The position numbers and the translations under genes were made by a program. Positions 31,565 to 39,601 of a stretch of DNA of 53,983 bases are shown piece by piece (the first letter of the stretch is position 1; each line of letters begins with the position of its first letter). The notes beneath the pieces are model-generated. The model was not told where the DNA came from and did not search any database. It saw only the letters and a list, made by a program, of their open reading frames with translations. Source of the stretch: an uncultured Eubacteriales bacterium (GTDB lineage Bacteria > Bacillota > Clostridia > Oscillospirales > Oscillospiraceae); the NCBI GenBank assembly GCA_900321275.1, contig ONVI01000010.1, positions 1-53,983 on the forward strand, read 5' to 3'.

Positions 31565-32842
31565 ATGGTCAAAGTAGATCTTTCGGGCGCGAGGCAGTTC
31601 TTCACCACCGCCGGCCCCGACTACGCGGCAGCTGCCCGCGCCCATCAGAGACTCGCCGAGAAGAACGGTCTCGGTTATGACTTCACCGGCTGGACGGAGC
31701 TTCCCCAGCGCATCAAGGATACCGAGCTGGACGCCATCGTCGCCACCGCGGAAAAGATCCGCGCCCGCTCTCAGGCGCTGGTCGTCATCGGCATCGGCGG
31801 CTCCTACCTCGGCGCCCGCGGCGCGATTGAGCTTCTCAAGCCCATGCCCGGCAAGGGCGATCCCCGCGTCTTCTTCATGGGCAACACCCTGTCCGTCGAT
31901 GCGCTCAACGACACCATCGCCGCCCTGGGCGACATGGACTTCGACGTGAATGTCATTTCCAAGTCCGGCACCACGCTGGAGCCCGCCGTCTCCTTCCGCA
32001 TCTTCCGCGAGCTTCTGGCCAAGAAGTACGGCGACAAGGCGAACGACCACATCTTCGCCACCACCGACGCCAAGCGCGGCGTTCTGAAGAGCCTTGCCGA
32101 CAAGTATGGCTGGCCCTGCTTCGTGGTTCCCGACGATGTCGGCGGCCGCTTCAGCGTGCTGTCCGCAGTCGGCCTGCTGCCCATGGCCGTCGCCGGGATC
32201 GACGTGCGCAAGGTCATCGACGCCGCCATTGAAGAGCTCAAGGCGCTCGACCTGCGTTCCCCCGAAAACCCCGCCTGGCAGTACGCCGCGGCGCGCCAGC
32301 AGCTCTACGGCAAGGGCTACGGCATTGAGATTCTCGGCTGCTACGAGCCCAGCTTCCGTTTCATGGCCGAGTGGTGGAAGCAGCTCTACGGCGAGAGCGA
32401 GGGCAAGGACGGCAAGGGCATCTTCCCCGCCTCTGTTGAGTTCACCGCCGACCTGCACTCCATGGGTCAGTTCATCCAGCAGGGCCCGCGTACCCTGATG
32501 GAGTCCATCGTCCGCTTCACCGAGAGCCGCAGCAGCTTCCCCTTCCCCGTGGAGGCGGAGGACGCCGACGGTCTGAACTATCTCGCGGGCCGCGACATCA
32601 GCGAGGTCTGCCGCGTCGCTGCCGACGCCGTGCGCGAGGCGCATGTCTCCGGCGGCGTGCCCAACCTGGTGATCGAGGTTCCCAAGCGCGACGAGGAAGG
32701 CTTTGCCGCCCTGGTCTGCTTCTTTGAGGTCGCCTGCGCCATCTCCGGCTACATGTCCCAGGTCAACCCCTTCGACCAGCCCGGCGTGGAGGCGTACAAG
32801 AAGAACATGTTCCGCATGCTCGGCAAACCCGGCGCGAAATAA
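31565..32842 (+). CDS. pgi: Glucose-6-phosphate isomerase
   Basis: 425-residue cytoplasmic enzyme interconverting glucose-6-phosphate and fructose-6-phosphate. Visible: VVIGIGGSYLGARGAIELL, the SKSGTTLEPAVSFRIFREL phosphosugar-binding loop, FSVLSAVGLLPMAVAGID, HSMGQFIQQGPR and the C-terminal NPFDQPGVEAYKKNMFRMLG. This is the shorter Firmicutes form of the family. The ATG at 31565 has AGGAGGT upstream and its own strong promoter; a terminator follows, so it is a single-gene unit. Strong codon bias toward C-ending codons fits high expression. Confidence 0.97.
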   Translation: MVKVDLSGARQFFTTAGPDYAAAARAHQRLAEKNGLGYDFTGWTELPQRIKDTELDAIVATAEKIRARSQALVVIGIGGSYLGARGAIELLKPMPGKGDPRVFFMGNTLSVDALNDTIAALGDMDFDVNVISKSGTTLEPAVSFRIFRELLAKKYGDKANDHIFATTDAKRGVLKSLADKYGWPCFVVPDDVGGRFSVLSAVGLLPMAVAGIDVRKVIDAAIEELKALDLRSPENPAWQYAAARQQLYGKGYGIEILGCYEPSFRFMAEWWKQLYGESEGKDGKGIFPASVEFTADLHSMGQFIQQGPRTLMESIVRFTESRSSFPFPVEAEDADGLNYLAGRDISEVCRVAADAVREAHVSGGVPNLVIEVPKRDEEGFAALVCFFEVACAISGYMSQVNPFDQPGVEAYKKNMFRMLGKPGAK

Positions 32843-32860
32843 TTTTCTCCTATAATTTAT

Positions 32861-32899
32861 GGGGCTGTGAAAGCGTATTTCACAGCCCCTGGCTTTTTT
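32861..32899 (+). terminator. Terminator of pgi
   Basis: 12-bp stem GGGGCTGTGAAA / TTTCACAGCCCC with a 5-base loop; a T run follows after TGGC. Confidence 0.85.
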
Positions 32900-32922
32900 A
32901 AAAAAGAAAGCAAACGGGCCGA

Positions 32923-33753
32923 TCAGTCATTGATCGGCTCGTAGTATTGTTCGAGATACTCCTCCAGCGTGAGGCCGAGATCGCGGATCTCCTGCGCGGC
33001 CTCTACACCGACATAGCGGTAATGCCACGGCTCGTAGATGATGCCGGTGATGTCGCTCTTCTCAACAGGGTAGCGGAGGATGAAGCCGTAATCCCAGCAG
33101 TGCTCCATGAGCCATTGCTGCGTGGGCATTTCCTCCTGATGCTCGTTTAAGTAAGGGTAGTTGTAGTCTATAATATCCGCGGCGAGACCGAGCTGGTGCT
33201 CGCTCGTCCCCGGCAGGGCCACCGTCGTGGCGGCGACGTCGGGCGCGTCTTTGGGGTCGACGCCTTCCTCATACACGAGGCGCGCGATCTTGTTGTTGAA
33301 CAGGTACTCCTGCATCGCCATGTCGCGGTAGGCCGAGCAGACGAAGGGATCATTTCCCGCCTCCGCGCAGTCGGCGATCATCCGGATCATGGCGTCCGCG
33401 GCGCGCGCGTCCATAAACTGATCATCGTCGCCGTAGCCCCAGGTCACCTGCCGCAGCTCCGGCTCATAGCCCTCCTGCATCTTATGCCAGGGGTTGACCA
33501 GCGTCAGAAGCTCCGTCCGTTTGCGCAGGACGGGGGTCGGCTCCGGCGTCGGCGTCGGCTCCGGGGTTGGTTCCGGGGAAGGCTCCGAAGTCGGTTTCGG
33601 CACAGACTCTGTTTTGGGAATCGGCGGGAGTGCTTTCCCAAGGGGACGCAGCCCGGCGGAGAGGCTGCGCAGCGTAAAAATCCCCATCAGCCCCGCCATC
33701 AGCAGGACAAGCAGAACAGCGATAGCAACGCGGTTTTGTACGTTCAATGCCAA
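32923..33753 (-). CDS. VanY-like D-Ala-D-Ala carboxypeptidase (M15B)
   Basis: 276 residues: N-terminal signal anchor (VAIAVLLVLLMAGLMGIFTL), a proline/glutamate/threonine-rich stalk (PEPTPEPTPTPEPTP), then an M15B peptidase domain with FVCSAYRDMAMQEYLF, the zinc motif SEHQLGLAAD and the C-terminal YEPWHYRYVG. It trims the terminal D-Ala of peptidoglycan stem peptides outside the membrane. The start is a TTG at 33753 with AGGAGG seven bases before it. It lies 11 bases after mntP, so the two form an operon. Simple wall turnover is more likely than vancomycin resistance, as there are no other van genes here. Confidence 0.88.
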   Translation of the reverse strand: MALNVQNRVAIAVLLVLLMAGLMGIFTLRSLSAGLRPLGKALPPIPKTESVPKPTSEPSPEPTPEPTPTPEPTPVLRKRTELLTLVNPWHKMQEGYEPELRQVTWGYGDDDQFMDARAADAMIRMIADCAEAGNDPFVCSAYRDMAMQEYLFNNKIARLVYEEGVDPKDAPDVAATTVALPGTSEHQLGLAADIIDYNYPYLNEHQEEMPTQQWLMEHCWDYGFILRYPVEKSDITGIIYEPWHYRYVGVEAAQEIRDLGLTLEEYLEQYYEPIND

Positions 33754-33764
33754 AAGGCTTCCTC

Positions 33765-34319
33765 CTAAATAATACCCAGATGCTCCAGCAGAATCTTGAG
33801 GCCGATGCCGATCAGGATCACACCGCCGGCGATCTCCGCCTTCGCCTTGTACTTCAGGCCGAACAGATGCCCGATATACACGCCGACGGCCGAGAGTGCA
33901 AAGGTCGTCACCCCGATGAGGGCGGCCGCGGGCAGGATGCGCACATTTAAGAAAGCGAAGGTCACGCCGACGGCCAGCGCGTCGATGCTTGTGGCGATGG
34001 CGAGCAGCAGCATGGCCTTGAAGCTGAGATCGTCGTTGAGATCGTCCGCCTGTTTTGCTTCGCGAATCATGCTCAGACCGATGATCGTAAGCAGGCCGAA
34101 GGCGATCCAGTGGTCGACGCTCTTGATCACATGCTCAAACTTGTAGCCCAGCGCCCAGCCGATTATCGGCATCAAGGCCTGAAAGCCGCCGAAATACAGC
34201 CCCACCAGCGCCGCGTGCTGAGGCTTCAGCTTTTTGAGGCTCAGCCCCTTGCAGATCGAGACGGCGAAGGCGTCCATGCTCAGTCCCACGGCGATCAGGA
34301 ACAGTTCAAGAAAACTCAT
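33765..34319 (-). CDS. mntP: Manganese efflux protein MntP
   Basis: 184-residue membrane protein with six hydrophobic helices and the two conserved acidic motifs: [15 protein letters not shown] in helix 1 and [15 protein letters not shown] in the second half. Length and motifs match MntP (YebN), which exports Mn(II). The start at 34319 has GGGAG upstream. The 5' leader is short (about 30 bases), so the yybP-ykoY manganese riboswitch that precedes many mntP genes is absent; regulation must be by other means. It is the first gene of a unit with the VanY-like peptidase. Confidence 0.93.
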   Translation of the reverse strand: MSFLELFLIAVGLSMDAFAVSICKGLSLKKLKPQHAALVGLYFGGFQALMPIIGWALGYKFEHVIKSVDHWIAFGLLTIIGLSMIREAKQADDLNDDLSFKAMLLLAIATSIDALAVGVTFAFLNVRILPAAALIGVTTFALSAVGVYIGHLFGLKYKAKAEIAGGVILIGIGLKILLEHLGII

Positions 34320-34350
34320 TCTATCTAACTCCCAAACGATTTTCCCACAG

Positions 34351-34379
34351 ACTGTACATCATGTCAGCAGAAAAGTCAA
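34351..34379 (-). promoter_or_regulatory. Promoter of mntP
   Basis: On the minus strand TTGACT (34379-34374) and TACAGT (34356-34351) with a 17-base spacer, about 32 bases before the ATG. Confidence 0.65.
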
Positions 34380-34441
34380 GGAAAACGGCAGGATCATTAT
34401 ATATCCTCACGCCGTCAGTTTTGCTCGAAAGGAAGCCCCCG

Positions 34442-34822
34442 ATGAAGGAAATGTATGATCTTTTGAAAAAAACCGGTCTCTGCTTTCTCGCCACCTGCGA
34501 GGACGGGCAGCCGCGTGTGCGGCCCATCGACAGCGTCCGCCTGTACGAGGAACGGCTGTACTTTCAGACGGGGCGCCTGAAGGCTGTCTCCCGCCAGCTT
34601 CACGCGAATCCCAGGCTGGAACTCTGTACCCTACCGGACAGCGGAAGCTGGCTGCGCATCGAGGGCAGCGCCGTCCTGGACAACGATCCCGCCGTTCGCG
34701 CCCTCATGCCGCAGACCTGTCCCGGCTGCGGCGGCGCGGACGAGGCCGAGCTTTGGTATTTGCGCAAGGGCGCCGTCACGCTGTATACGCCCGACGAGCC
34801 GCCGGAGACGCACAGGTTTTGA
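34442..34822 (+). CDS. Pyridoxamine 5'-phosphate oxidase-like FMN-binding protein
   Basis: 126 residues of the split-barrel flavin-binding family: LKKTGLCFLATCEDGQPRVRPIDSV, LYFQTGRLKAVSRQLHANPRLELC and a small cysteine pair CPGCGG near residue 100. Proteins of this size usually bind FMN or a related cofactor and may reduce small molecules; true pyridoxal-phosphate synthesis is unlikely because the PNPOx dimer domain is missing. The ATG at 34442 follows AAAGGA. It is divergent from mntP, and no clear promoter of its own was seen. Confidence 0.78.
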   Translation: MKEMYDLLKKTGLCFLATCEDGQPRVRPIDSVRLYEERLYFQTGRLKAVSRQLHANPRLELCTLPDSGSWLRIEGSAVLDNDPAVRALMPQTCPGCGGADEAELWYLRKGAVTLYTPDEPPETHRF

Positions 34823-34857
34823 CACGCGAAAAGGCGCAGGTCTTTCCGGACGCCTGT

Positions 34858-35265
34858 TCAGTACTTCCTGCTCAAAATCAGATAGGCGATCCAATAGGCG
34901 GCGATGAGCAAACACACCGAATACGCCAGCACAAGCTGCACGGTGCGCTCCCCCATAGCCATCGCGACGATGGAGCCGATCCCCTCGACCAGAACCACCG
35001 TATACCCGGCCCAGGCCCAGCTCTTCATGCGCAGGAAACGGTTGCGCTCGTCGTTGGCCTCGGTGTCGATCTTCTCTCTGTATGCGGGGTCGTTTCTGTA
35101 TTTCAGGTTTCGCGCGATCTGCAGCGCGCCGACCGCCATCAAAGCGCCGCCCATACCGCCGTAGGCATTGGAATCCAGCACCCCCGCCGCGGAGAGGCCC
35201 AGCAGCGCCGCGCCCAGGATGACCCAGAAGATGCTGAGCGCAAGTTTTTTATTGTTGTAATACAT
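34858..35265 (-). CDS. Small membrane protein paired with XRE regulator
   Basis: 135 residues with four likely membrane helices (LSIFWVILGAALLGLSAAGV, GGALMAVGALQIARN, WAGYTVVLVEGIGSIVAMAM, LVLAYSVCLLIAAYWIAYLIL) and a charged loop (RNDPAYREKIDTEANDERN). Pairs of such DUF2178-like membrane proteins with small XRE regulators are common in Firmicutes, and the function is unknown. It starts two bases after the regulator's stop, with GGAGGAA overlapping the end of that gene, so it is expressed together with it under the palindromic operators. Confidence 0.78.
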   Translation of the reverse strand: MYYNNKKLALSIFWVILGAALLGLSAAGVLDSNAYGGMGGALMAVGALQIARNLKYRNDPAYREKIDTEANDERNRFLRMKSWAWAGYTVVLVEGIGSIVAMAMGERTVQLVLAYSVCLLIAAYWIAYLILSRKY

Positions 35266-35267
35266 GG

Positions 35268-35465
35268 CTATTCCTCCTCGAAAATGAACACTTCTTCAAT
35301 CGTCATACCGAACAGGGCCGCGATCTTGTGGGCCAGCAGGATGGAGGGATTGTAGCGCCCGTTTTCCAATGAGCTGATTGTCTGCCGCGACACGCCGAGC
35401 TTCTTTGCCAGTTCCTCCTGCCGGATCCCCTTCGCGTTTCGTATTTCCTCGATTCGATTCTTCAC
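35268..35465 (-). CDS. Small XRE-family repressor
   Basis: 65-residue Cro/CI-type helix-turn-helix protein: MKNRIEEIRNAKGIRQEELA, KKLGVSRQTISSLENGRYNP, HKIAALFGMTIEEVFIFEEE. This is the single-domain form that controls many two-gene membrane-protein operons. I chose a GTG start at 35465, preceded by AGGAGG; the open frame extends upstream but without a ribosome site. Two 16-bp palindromes overlap its promoter, so autorepression is likely. The partner membrane protein follows directly. Confidence 0.88.
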   Translation of the reverse strand: MKNRIEEIRNAKGIRQEELAKKLGVSRQTISSLENGRYNPSILLAHKIAALFGMTIEEVFIFEEE

Positions 35466-35484
35466 AGCATCGCCTCCTGCGGAT

Positions 35485-35546
35485 GTAAAGTTTGCTTTAC
35501 GTCCTGAATATAGCACGTCTCTTCCAATATGTCAAGCGCACTTTAC
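35485..35546 (-). promoter_or_regulatory. Promoter and two operator palindromes of the XRE operon
   Basis: On the minus strand TTGACA (35535-35530) and TATATT (35512-35507), spacer 17. A perfect palindrome GTAAAG-N4-CTTTAC stands at 35485-35500, near the transcription start, and an imperfect GTAAAG-N4-CTTGAC at 35531-35546 covers the -35. The two share the same half-site and are 46 bases apart centre to centre. Confidence 0.75.
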
Positions 35547-35595
35547 ATTTCGACGAATAGAAGGGCTGCGGCAAAATGCATGTTGAAGCAAAACT

Positions 35596-35675
35596 GTAGG
35601 GGTCGATCCCCGGATCGACCCGCTGCATTACGCACATTGTCGTAAAACAGCGGGCCGATGAGGACATCGGCCCCT
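35596..35675. repeat. GTAGGGG-type interspersed repeat, copy C
   Basis: About 80 bp from GTAGGGG to CCCCTTG with GGTCGATCCCCGGATCGACC and GGGCCGATGAGGACATCGGCC inside. It lies between the XRE operon and the first diguanylate cyclase gene. Confidence 0.75.
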
Positions 35676-35751
35676 TGATTTCGCATGGTCATACAGTTTG
35701 CTGCAGCCCAAGCCGTTATTTCTGTTTTTCCAATTGGATTGCGCGTATCGC

Positions 35752-37188
35752 TCAGGCAGGGCGGCGCTCCTTCATCAGCTTCTTGCATTCATACATGCTG
35801 TAGTCCGCTCTGCGGAAGACGTCGTTCACGGTATCGTCACCTTTATACAGGGCGTATCCGATTGCGGCATTGACCGTTTCCCACGGTTCTCCATCCGCTG
35901 TCGAAGCCTCTCCGGCTATATCCCGGAACTGCTCGACCATCTGTCCGACCCTGCGACAGTCATCTCCTCTGATAATCACCACGAACTCATCGCCGCCGAT
36001 CCTGTAAACCGAAGATTCGTCAAACACCTCGCAGATCATGGCGCAGACTTTCTTGATCGCCTCGTTTCCCTTTTCGTGGCCGTAGCTGTCATTCAGGGTT
36101 TTCAGATTATTCAGGTCGATCATCACGATGCCGAATTTCGCGCCGCCTTGTGCGATGTCCTTTGTGAGCTTCTCCGCTTCCTGGTCATAGGCCAGCTTGC
36201 TGCCCACGCCGGTCAGCGCGTCCCTGTGCGCTAGCTCATCCATCTGATTTGCTTTCAGTCTGGTCTGGCTCAGCTCGTTTGTGGTCTTCATCAGATTGTC
36301 GATATAGCCCTCTATATCGTGGGTCATCTGTTTGAAGGAGGAGTAGAGCGATTGGATCTCATCCTGCGTCCTGATGGTCAGATTATCAATTTCGCTGCTG
36401 TTTCCCACCCTTGCGTCATAATGCTTTGCCGCGCTGCTGAGGCGGTTGATGGGGCGGATAAGGAGCCGGTTGACCAGGAGGATCGCGGCCAGACAGATCA
36501 GGATTGTCAACCCGGCAAGGCCTGCCGTGAGCATGGTGATAAAGTGCTTCTGCTCGGCCCTCACAGTGTCCATGGAGATATCCGCCATGGCATAACCCAG
36601 AACGCCGCCCTCTTTATCATAAATGGGAGCACCCGCCGTAACCAGCCATCCGTAGGGCTCCGTGTTGGTGATATACGGCGGAAATCCTCTTTCCGGCCTG
36701 ACAAGCAGCTCCCGGTTTTCCTCGTAAAGGGGATCGGCGCACCCCGGCGGGCAGGCATCCTCATACGCGCCGTCGACAAGATAAAGGAAGATGTCTTTCC
36801 CGTCGATGCAGGAAACATAGAGGCAGTCCACGTCATTGACGTCCTGAATCTTTCTGAGCTGCGAGCGGAGGGACTGAAACTCCTCGGTCTCCTCCAAAGA
36901 GGCAAACTGCGCGATGTAGGCGTCAAATTCCGGCGAGCCCCAATCGTCGCTGAATACAGGTTCCTTCGTATTGTCGAATACGGTCATAACCTCATCCCTC
37001 AGCTTCTTCACCCGCTCCGCGTCTATGATCGCCGCCATCGTATGTGCGATGTCATTGGCCTTATCCTCGTATGTACGGTCTATCAGTTGGCTGATAAAGC
37101 GGCTTGAAACCGCGATGCCTGTTATGCCGATCACAACGGCGATCAAAATAATCAAAATGACCGTCTTTGTTCTCAGTGAATATTTCAT
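35752..37188 (-). CDS. Membrane diguanylate cyclase with extracellular sensor and HAMP
   Basis: 478 residues: N-terminal helix (TVILIILIAVVIGITGIAV), an extracellular sensor of ~170 residues (DCLYVSCIDGKDIFLYLVDG, PPYITNTEPYGWLVTAGAPIYD, GGVLGYAMADISMD, as in Cache-type domains), a second helix (LTAGLAGLTILICLAAILLV), a HAMP segment, and a GGDEF domain with intact YRIGGDEFVVII. It makes c-di-GMP in response to an external ligand. No EAL or HD-GYP domain is attached. The ATG at 37188 follows AAGGGAG. Its promoter and a 23-bp palindrome lie upstream, then a second cyclase gene on the same strand. Confidence 0.9.
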   Translation of the reverse strand: MKYSLRTKTVILIILIAVVIGITGIAVSSRFISQLIDRTYEDKANDIAHTMAAIIDAERVKKLRDEVMTVFDNTKEPVFSDDWGSPEFDAYIAQFASLEETEEFQSLRSQLRKIQDVNDVDCLYVSCIDGKDIFLYLVDGAYEDACPPGCADPLYEENRELLVRPERGFPPYITNTEPYGWLVTAGAPIYDKEGGVLGYAMADISMDTVRAEQKHFITMLTAGLAGLTILICLAAILLVNRLLIRPINRLSSAAKHYDARVGNSSEIDNLTIRTQDEIQSLYSSFKQMTHDIEGYIDNLMKTTNELSQTRLKANQMDELAHRDALTGVGSKLAYDQEAEKLTKDIAQGGAKFGIVMIDLNNLKTLNDSYGHEKGNEAIKKVCAMICEVFDESSVYRIGGDEFVVIIRGDDCRRVGQMVEQFRDIAGEASTADGEPWETVNAAIGYALYKGDDTVNDVFRRADYSMYECKKLMKERRPA

Positions 37189-37267
37189 GAAAGTCTCCCT
37201 TTCCGTCTATTGTGCCAGGTCGGCTGCCGCCAAAAAAAAGAGCCGCGGCGAATCCCATTTGTCTGGT

Positions 37268-37295
37268 AGTATAACACCGCAAAGCCAAATGTAAA
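37268..37295 (-). promoter_or_regulatory. Promoter of the sensor diguanylate cyclase gene
   Basis: On the minus strand TTTACA (37295-37290) and TATACT (37273-37268), spacer 16, with TGT just before the -10 (extended). Confidence 0.7.
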
Positions 37296-37384
37296 TACTT
37301 TTTTTGATCTATTCTGCAAAAATTGGTCAATCTGCTCTAATTTCCTTTTTTTCACGCATATTTCTGGTTCTTTTCTGCACGAAT

Positions 37385-37437
37385 CGAAAGAGGCTGTCTC
37401 AAAATGCATGTTAGGCATTTTGAGACAGCCTCTTTCG
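37385..37437. repeat. 23-bp perfect palindrome with 7-base loop
   Basis: Arms 37385-37407 and 37415-37437 (outer ends CGAAAGAGGCTGTCTC / GAGACAGCCTCTTTCG) are exact complements. No T run follows on either strand, so it is not a canonical intrinsic terminator, though it lies after the end of the second cyclase gene. Confidence 0.8.
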
Positions 37438-37515
37438 GTCAGCGCGGCGCTGCTCCGGGCCGCTTGACCTCACATAATGGTCTCCCGCAGATCCTCTTTG
37501 TGAACGGCGGTTTGT

Positions 37516-38589
37516 CTATCTGCTTCTCCGGTTGTGCTCCGGCTGACGATAGAATTCCTGTTTGGCGGCAAACATATTCTTTTCCGCCTCTGTCACAAGC
37601 GCATGCATATCAAGGTCGCCCTGCGCCTTGTTCTGCTCGCCGACGCCGAACGAGATGTGATATCCTTTTTCGCCCAGCTCCGCCGATATCCGTTCCAGCT
37701 CGGACGACACCTTCTCCGATTCTCCGTCCGTCTTGAAAGCGACAAATTCATCGCCGCCGACGCGATAGGTATTATCCAAACCGAAAACCTTCTGCATGGC
37801 CGCGGCGACCTCTTTCAGCATGACGTCCCCCATATGATGGCCTTCTCTGTTGTTCTTTTCATGCAGGCCGTTCACGTCACCATAAACACAGACCAGATTT
37901 GATCTGCACATCTCCGGGTATTTCAGCAGCCGGTTCTCATAATGATTCCGGTTTTTCAACCCGGTCAGCAAATCGGTCTGGCTCATGTATTCGATCTGAC
38001 TGGACTGCGCAAGGGCGCGGATCTTTATACTCATAAGGAAGATCGTAGTGGCAACTGCCACAGCGCCAAAGGTGATCATGTTCCAGACGTCGATCGTCGC
38101 AATACCGGGCTGTTTGATGCGAACGGCGATCACGCAGAACACAGCGACGACAGCCTCAATCAGCGAGGACATTCTGGTGGGGCGGTCATAAAACAGCAGC
38201 GGGCTTACCAGCAGGAAAGCAACCGCCGATACAGCCGGTTTATCTGCATGAAGCAGGGAAATACGAATACCGAATACATAAAGCACGATCTCGAAAATAT
38301 AGACGAGAAGCATCACGAGCGCCGGCTTCTTTGGCACAACGTATTGCACGCAAAACAGAATGATCAGCATAATGAACCCGGAAACCAGGTATGTCGTACT
38401 GTTAACTGTCGCAAATCCCATGGTGATCATGCTCACGATGTACAGCAGGAAAAACATCACACCCGCGAGCTGCGAAAATACTTTCAACAGAACGCGGTTT
38501 TCATCACGGATTCTGGGAAGCAGTTGCTCAAAGTCCTCCTTCTCCAATCCCGCGTATAAAAAGAGCTTATGTATAGCTTGAAAAGTCAT
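37516..38589 (-). CDS. Diguanylate cyclase with six-helix membrane domain
   Basis: 357 residues: about six membrane helices over residues ~38-195 (LAGVMFFLLYIVSMITMGF, LVSGFIMLIILFCVQYVV, VMLLVYIFEIVLYVFGI, and others) with no large outer domain, then a GGDEF domain whose signature YRVGGDEFVAF is intact; LVCVYGDVNGLHEKNN replaces the more common DLDxFK loop. It probably makes c-di-GMP under control of a membrane signal. The start at 38589 follows GGAG, with its own good promoter ~90 bases upstream. It lies in tandem with another cyclase gene, and the large REC-HD-GYP protein at 15 kb could oppose both. Confidence 0.88.
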   Translation of the reverse strand: MTFQAIHKLFLYAGLEKEDFEQLLPRIRDENRVLLKVFSQLAGVMFFLLYIVSMITMGFATVNSTTYLVSGFIMLIILFCVQYVVPKKPALVMLLVYIFEIVLYVFGIRISLLHADKPAVSAVAFLLVSPLLFYDRPTRMSSLIEAVVAVFCVIAVRIKQPGIATIDVWNMITFGAVAVATTIFLMSIKIRALAQSSQIEYMSQTDLLTGLKNRNHYENRLLKYPEMCRSNLVCVYGDVNGLHEKNNREGHHMGDVMLKEVAAAMQKVFGLDNTYRVGGDEFVAFKTDGESEKVSSELERISAELGEKGYHISFGVGEQNKAQGDLDMHALVTEAEKNMFAAKQEFYRQPEHNRRSR

Positions 38590-38677
38590 CCATCTTCTCC
38601 GTTTCTTTTTCGGTCGCTAACCGATCATCGATTATGCGTTTCACGGTTACGCCTTCCCGGGCAAACATATTGCGCCG

Positions 38678-38706
38678 ATTATAGCCATGACGCAGATGAA
38701 AGTCAA
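38678..38706 (-). promoter_or_regulatory. Promoter of the six-helix diguanylate cyclase gene
   Basis: On the minus strand TTGACT (38706-38701) and TATAAT (38683-38678) with a 17-base spacer. Confidence 0.75.
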
Positions 38707-38848
38707 GCATAAAATATGAACATTCCGGGGAATTCAAAAAAATGTCAAACAGGGTGAAATGCCTTATCCATACATTGTTTAAGAAACATTGTCGCAAGAA
38801 TTTCTGCATTTGCCGAGCGGGTAAGTGTTGAGGAAACAAAGTGTTTTG

Positions 38849-38902
38849 CCCTCTCCGCCCCAGTGTGCGCACCGGGGCACCTCCCCCGGAGGGGGCGACA
38901 AG
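38849..38902. repeat. Half-copy of the nested-hairpin repeat
   Basis: CCCTCTCCGCCCC, CAGTGTGCGCACCGG and CCTCCCCCGGAGGGGGCGACAAG parallel the second half of the 27346-27466 element. It directly precedes a MITE-1 half-copy. Confidence 0.55.
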
Positions 38903-38921
38903 TAACTTTGTCTACAGTCTG

Positions 38922-39003
38922 AGTATTCCGTTGCTTTTCAGCCTTCGTCAGACAAAAAATCTGCTTGTCAGTCTGCACACGTCGATTTAATCAGCGCTTC
39001 CTT
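38922..39003 (+). mobile_element. MITE-1 element, right half only
   Basis: GTATTCCGTTGCTTTTCAGC through GTCGATTTAATCAGCGCTTCC, matching the right half of the 39434 copy. Its end supplies the last four codons and the stop of the HxlR gene on the opposite strand. Confidence 0.75.
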
Positions 39004-39328
39004 TGTTTTCTTCACCCCATACGCAGAGCCGGTCGAGAACAGCCATAAGGGATCTGCCCCGTTCGCTCAGGCTGTACTCTACTTTGGGCGGAATCTGCGG
39101 AAATTCTTTTCTCACGATGAGCCGATCACTCTCCAACGCCTTCAGGTTGGAACTGAGTGTCTTGTCGGATATATTTTTCAGATATCTCCTGAGCTCATTA
39201 AACCGCACGGGCTCAAATTCCATCAGGCAATACAGGATTACCATCTTGTGTTTGCCGGATATAAGCGACAAGGTATAGCTGAATCCGGTATCTTCGAAAT
39301 TTGCGTCTTTGATGTAATTATTAATCAT
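38987..39328 (-). CDS. HxlR-family winged-helix regulator
   Basis: 113 residues with the HxlR pattern: SLISGKHKMVILYCLMEFEPVRFNELRR, KNISDKTLSSNLKALESDRLI and KVEYSLSERGRSLMAVLDRLC. Cys108-type single cysteine near the C-terminus could allow redox sensing, as in several HxlR proteins. The last residues GSAD and the TAA stop are encoded by a MITE-1 end. It is divergent from a flavin-reductase-like gene; an inverted repeat AAGTACC-N13-GGTACTT lies between them, so repression of both is likely. RBS AGGAAG, ATG at 39328. Confidence 0.88.
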   Translation of the reverse strand: MINNYIKDANFEDTGFSYTLSLISGKHKMVILYCLMEFEPVRFNELRRYLKNISDKTLSSNLKALESDRLIVRKEFPQIPPKVEYSLSERGRSLMAVLDRLCVWGEENKGSAD

Positions 39329-39347
39329 GCCGCACTTCCTTCAAAGA

Positions 39348-39400
39348 AAGTACCTTACTTAAATGCCGGTACTTGTTTTATTTCCGATGCCTGATATAAT
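39348..39400 (+). promoter_or_regulatory. Operator and promoter between HxlR and flavin reductase genes
   Basis: Inverted repeat AAGTACC (39348-39354) / GGTACTT (39368-39374), then on the plus strand TTGTTT (39373-39378) and TATAAT (39395-39400), spacer 16. The operator touches the -35, as expected for HxlR repression. Confidence 0.65.
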
Positions 39401-39433
39401 TATAGACAGGACACACGTTCCTGTCAATTAATA

Positions 39434-39601
39434 TAAGGAAAACGCTGAATAAATCCCCGCGCACATCCTGACAGCGGATTTTCCGCCTGGCTTTGCCGAA
39501 AAGCTTGAAATACACAAAGTATTCCATCGCTTTTCAGGCTTCGTCAGACGAAAAAATTCACTCGCCAGTCTGTACACGTCGATTTCATCAGCGCTTCCTA
39601 A
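39434..39601 (+). mobile_element. MITE-1 element, full-length copy
   Basis: 168 bp from TAAGGAAAACGCTGAATAAA to ATCAGCGCTTCCTA. It sits in the leader of the flavin-reductase gene, between the promoter and the ribosome site. Confidence 0.85.

Larger units (their letters stand above)
37189..37515. other. Intergenic region with promoter and long palindrome
   Basis: 327 bases between two leftward cyclase genes. It holds the promoter of the 35752-37188 gene and a 23-bp perfect palindrome (37385-37437). The remaining A/T-rich sequence shows nothing else. Confidence 0.6.
38590..38986. other. Intergenic region with promoter and composite repeats
   Basis: 397 bases without a credible gene. It holds the promoter of the leftward cyclase gene, a half nested-hairpin repeat (38849-38902) and the start of a MITE-1 half-copy (from 38922). 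Confidence 0.6.

Noticed and set aside
32923-33753. Vancomycin-resistance locus
   Set aside because: Only a VanY-like carboxypeptidase is present. No vanH/A/X or VanRS genes are nearby, so normal wall remodelling is the simpler reading.
34320-34441. Possible yybP-ykoY manganese riboswitch before mntP
   Set aside because: The promoter is only ~32 bases before the ATG and no conserved riboswitch core is visible.
37385-37437. Canonical intrinsic terminator
   Set aside because: The stem is perfect but no T run follows on either strand. It is reported as a palindrome instead.
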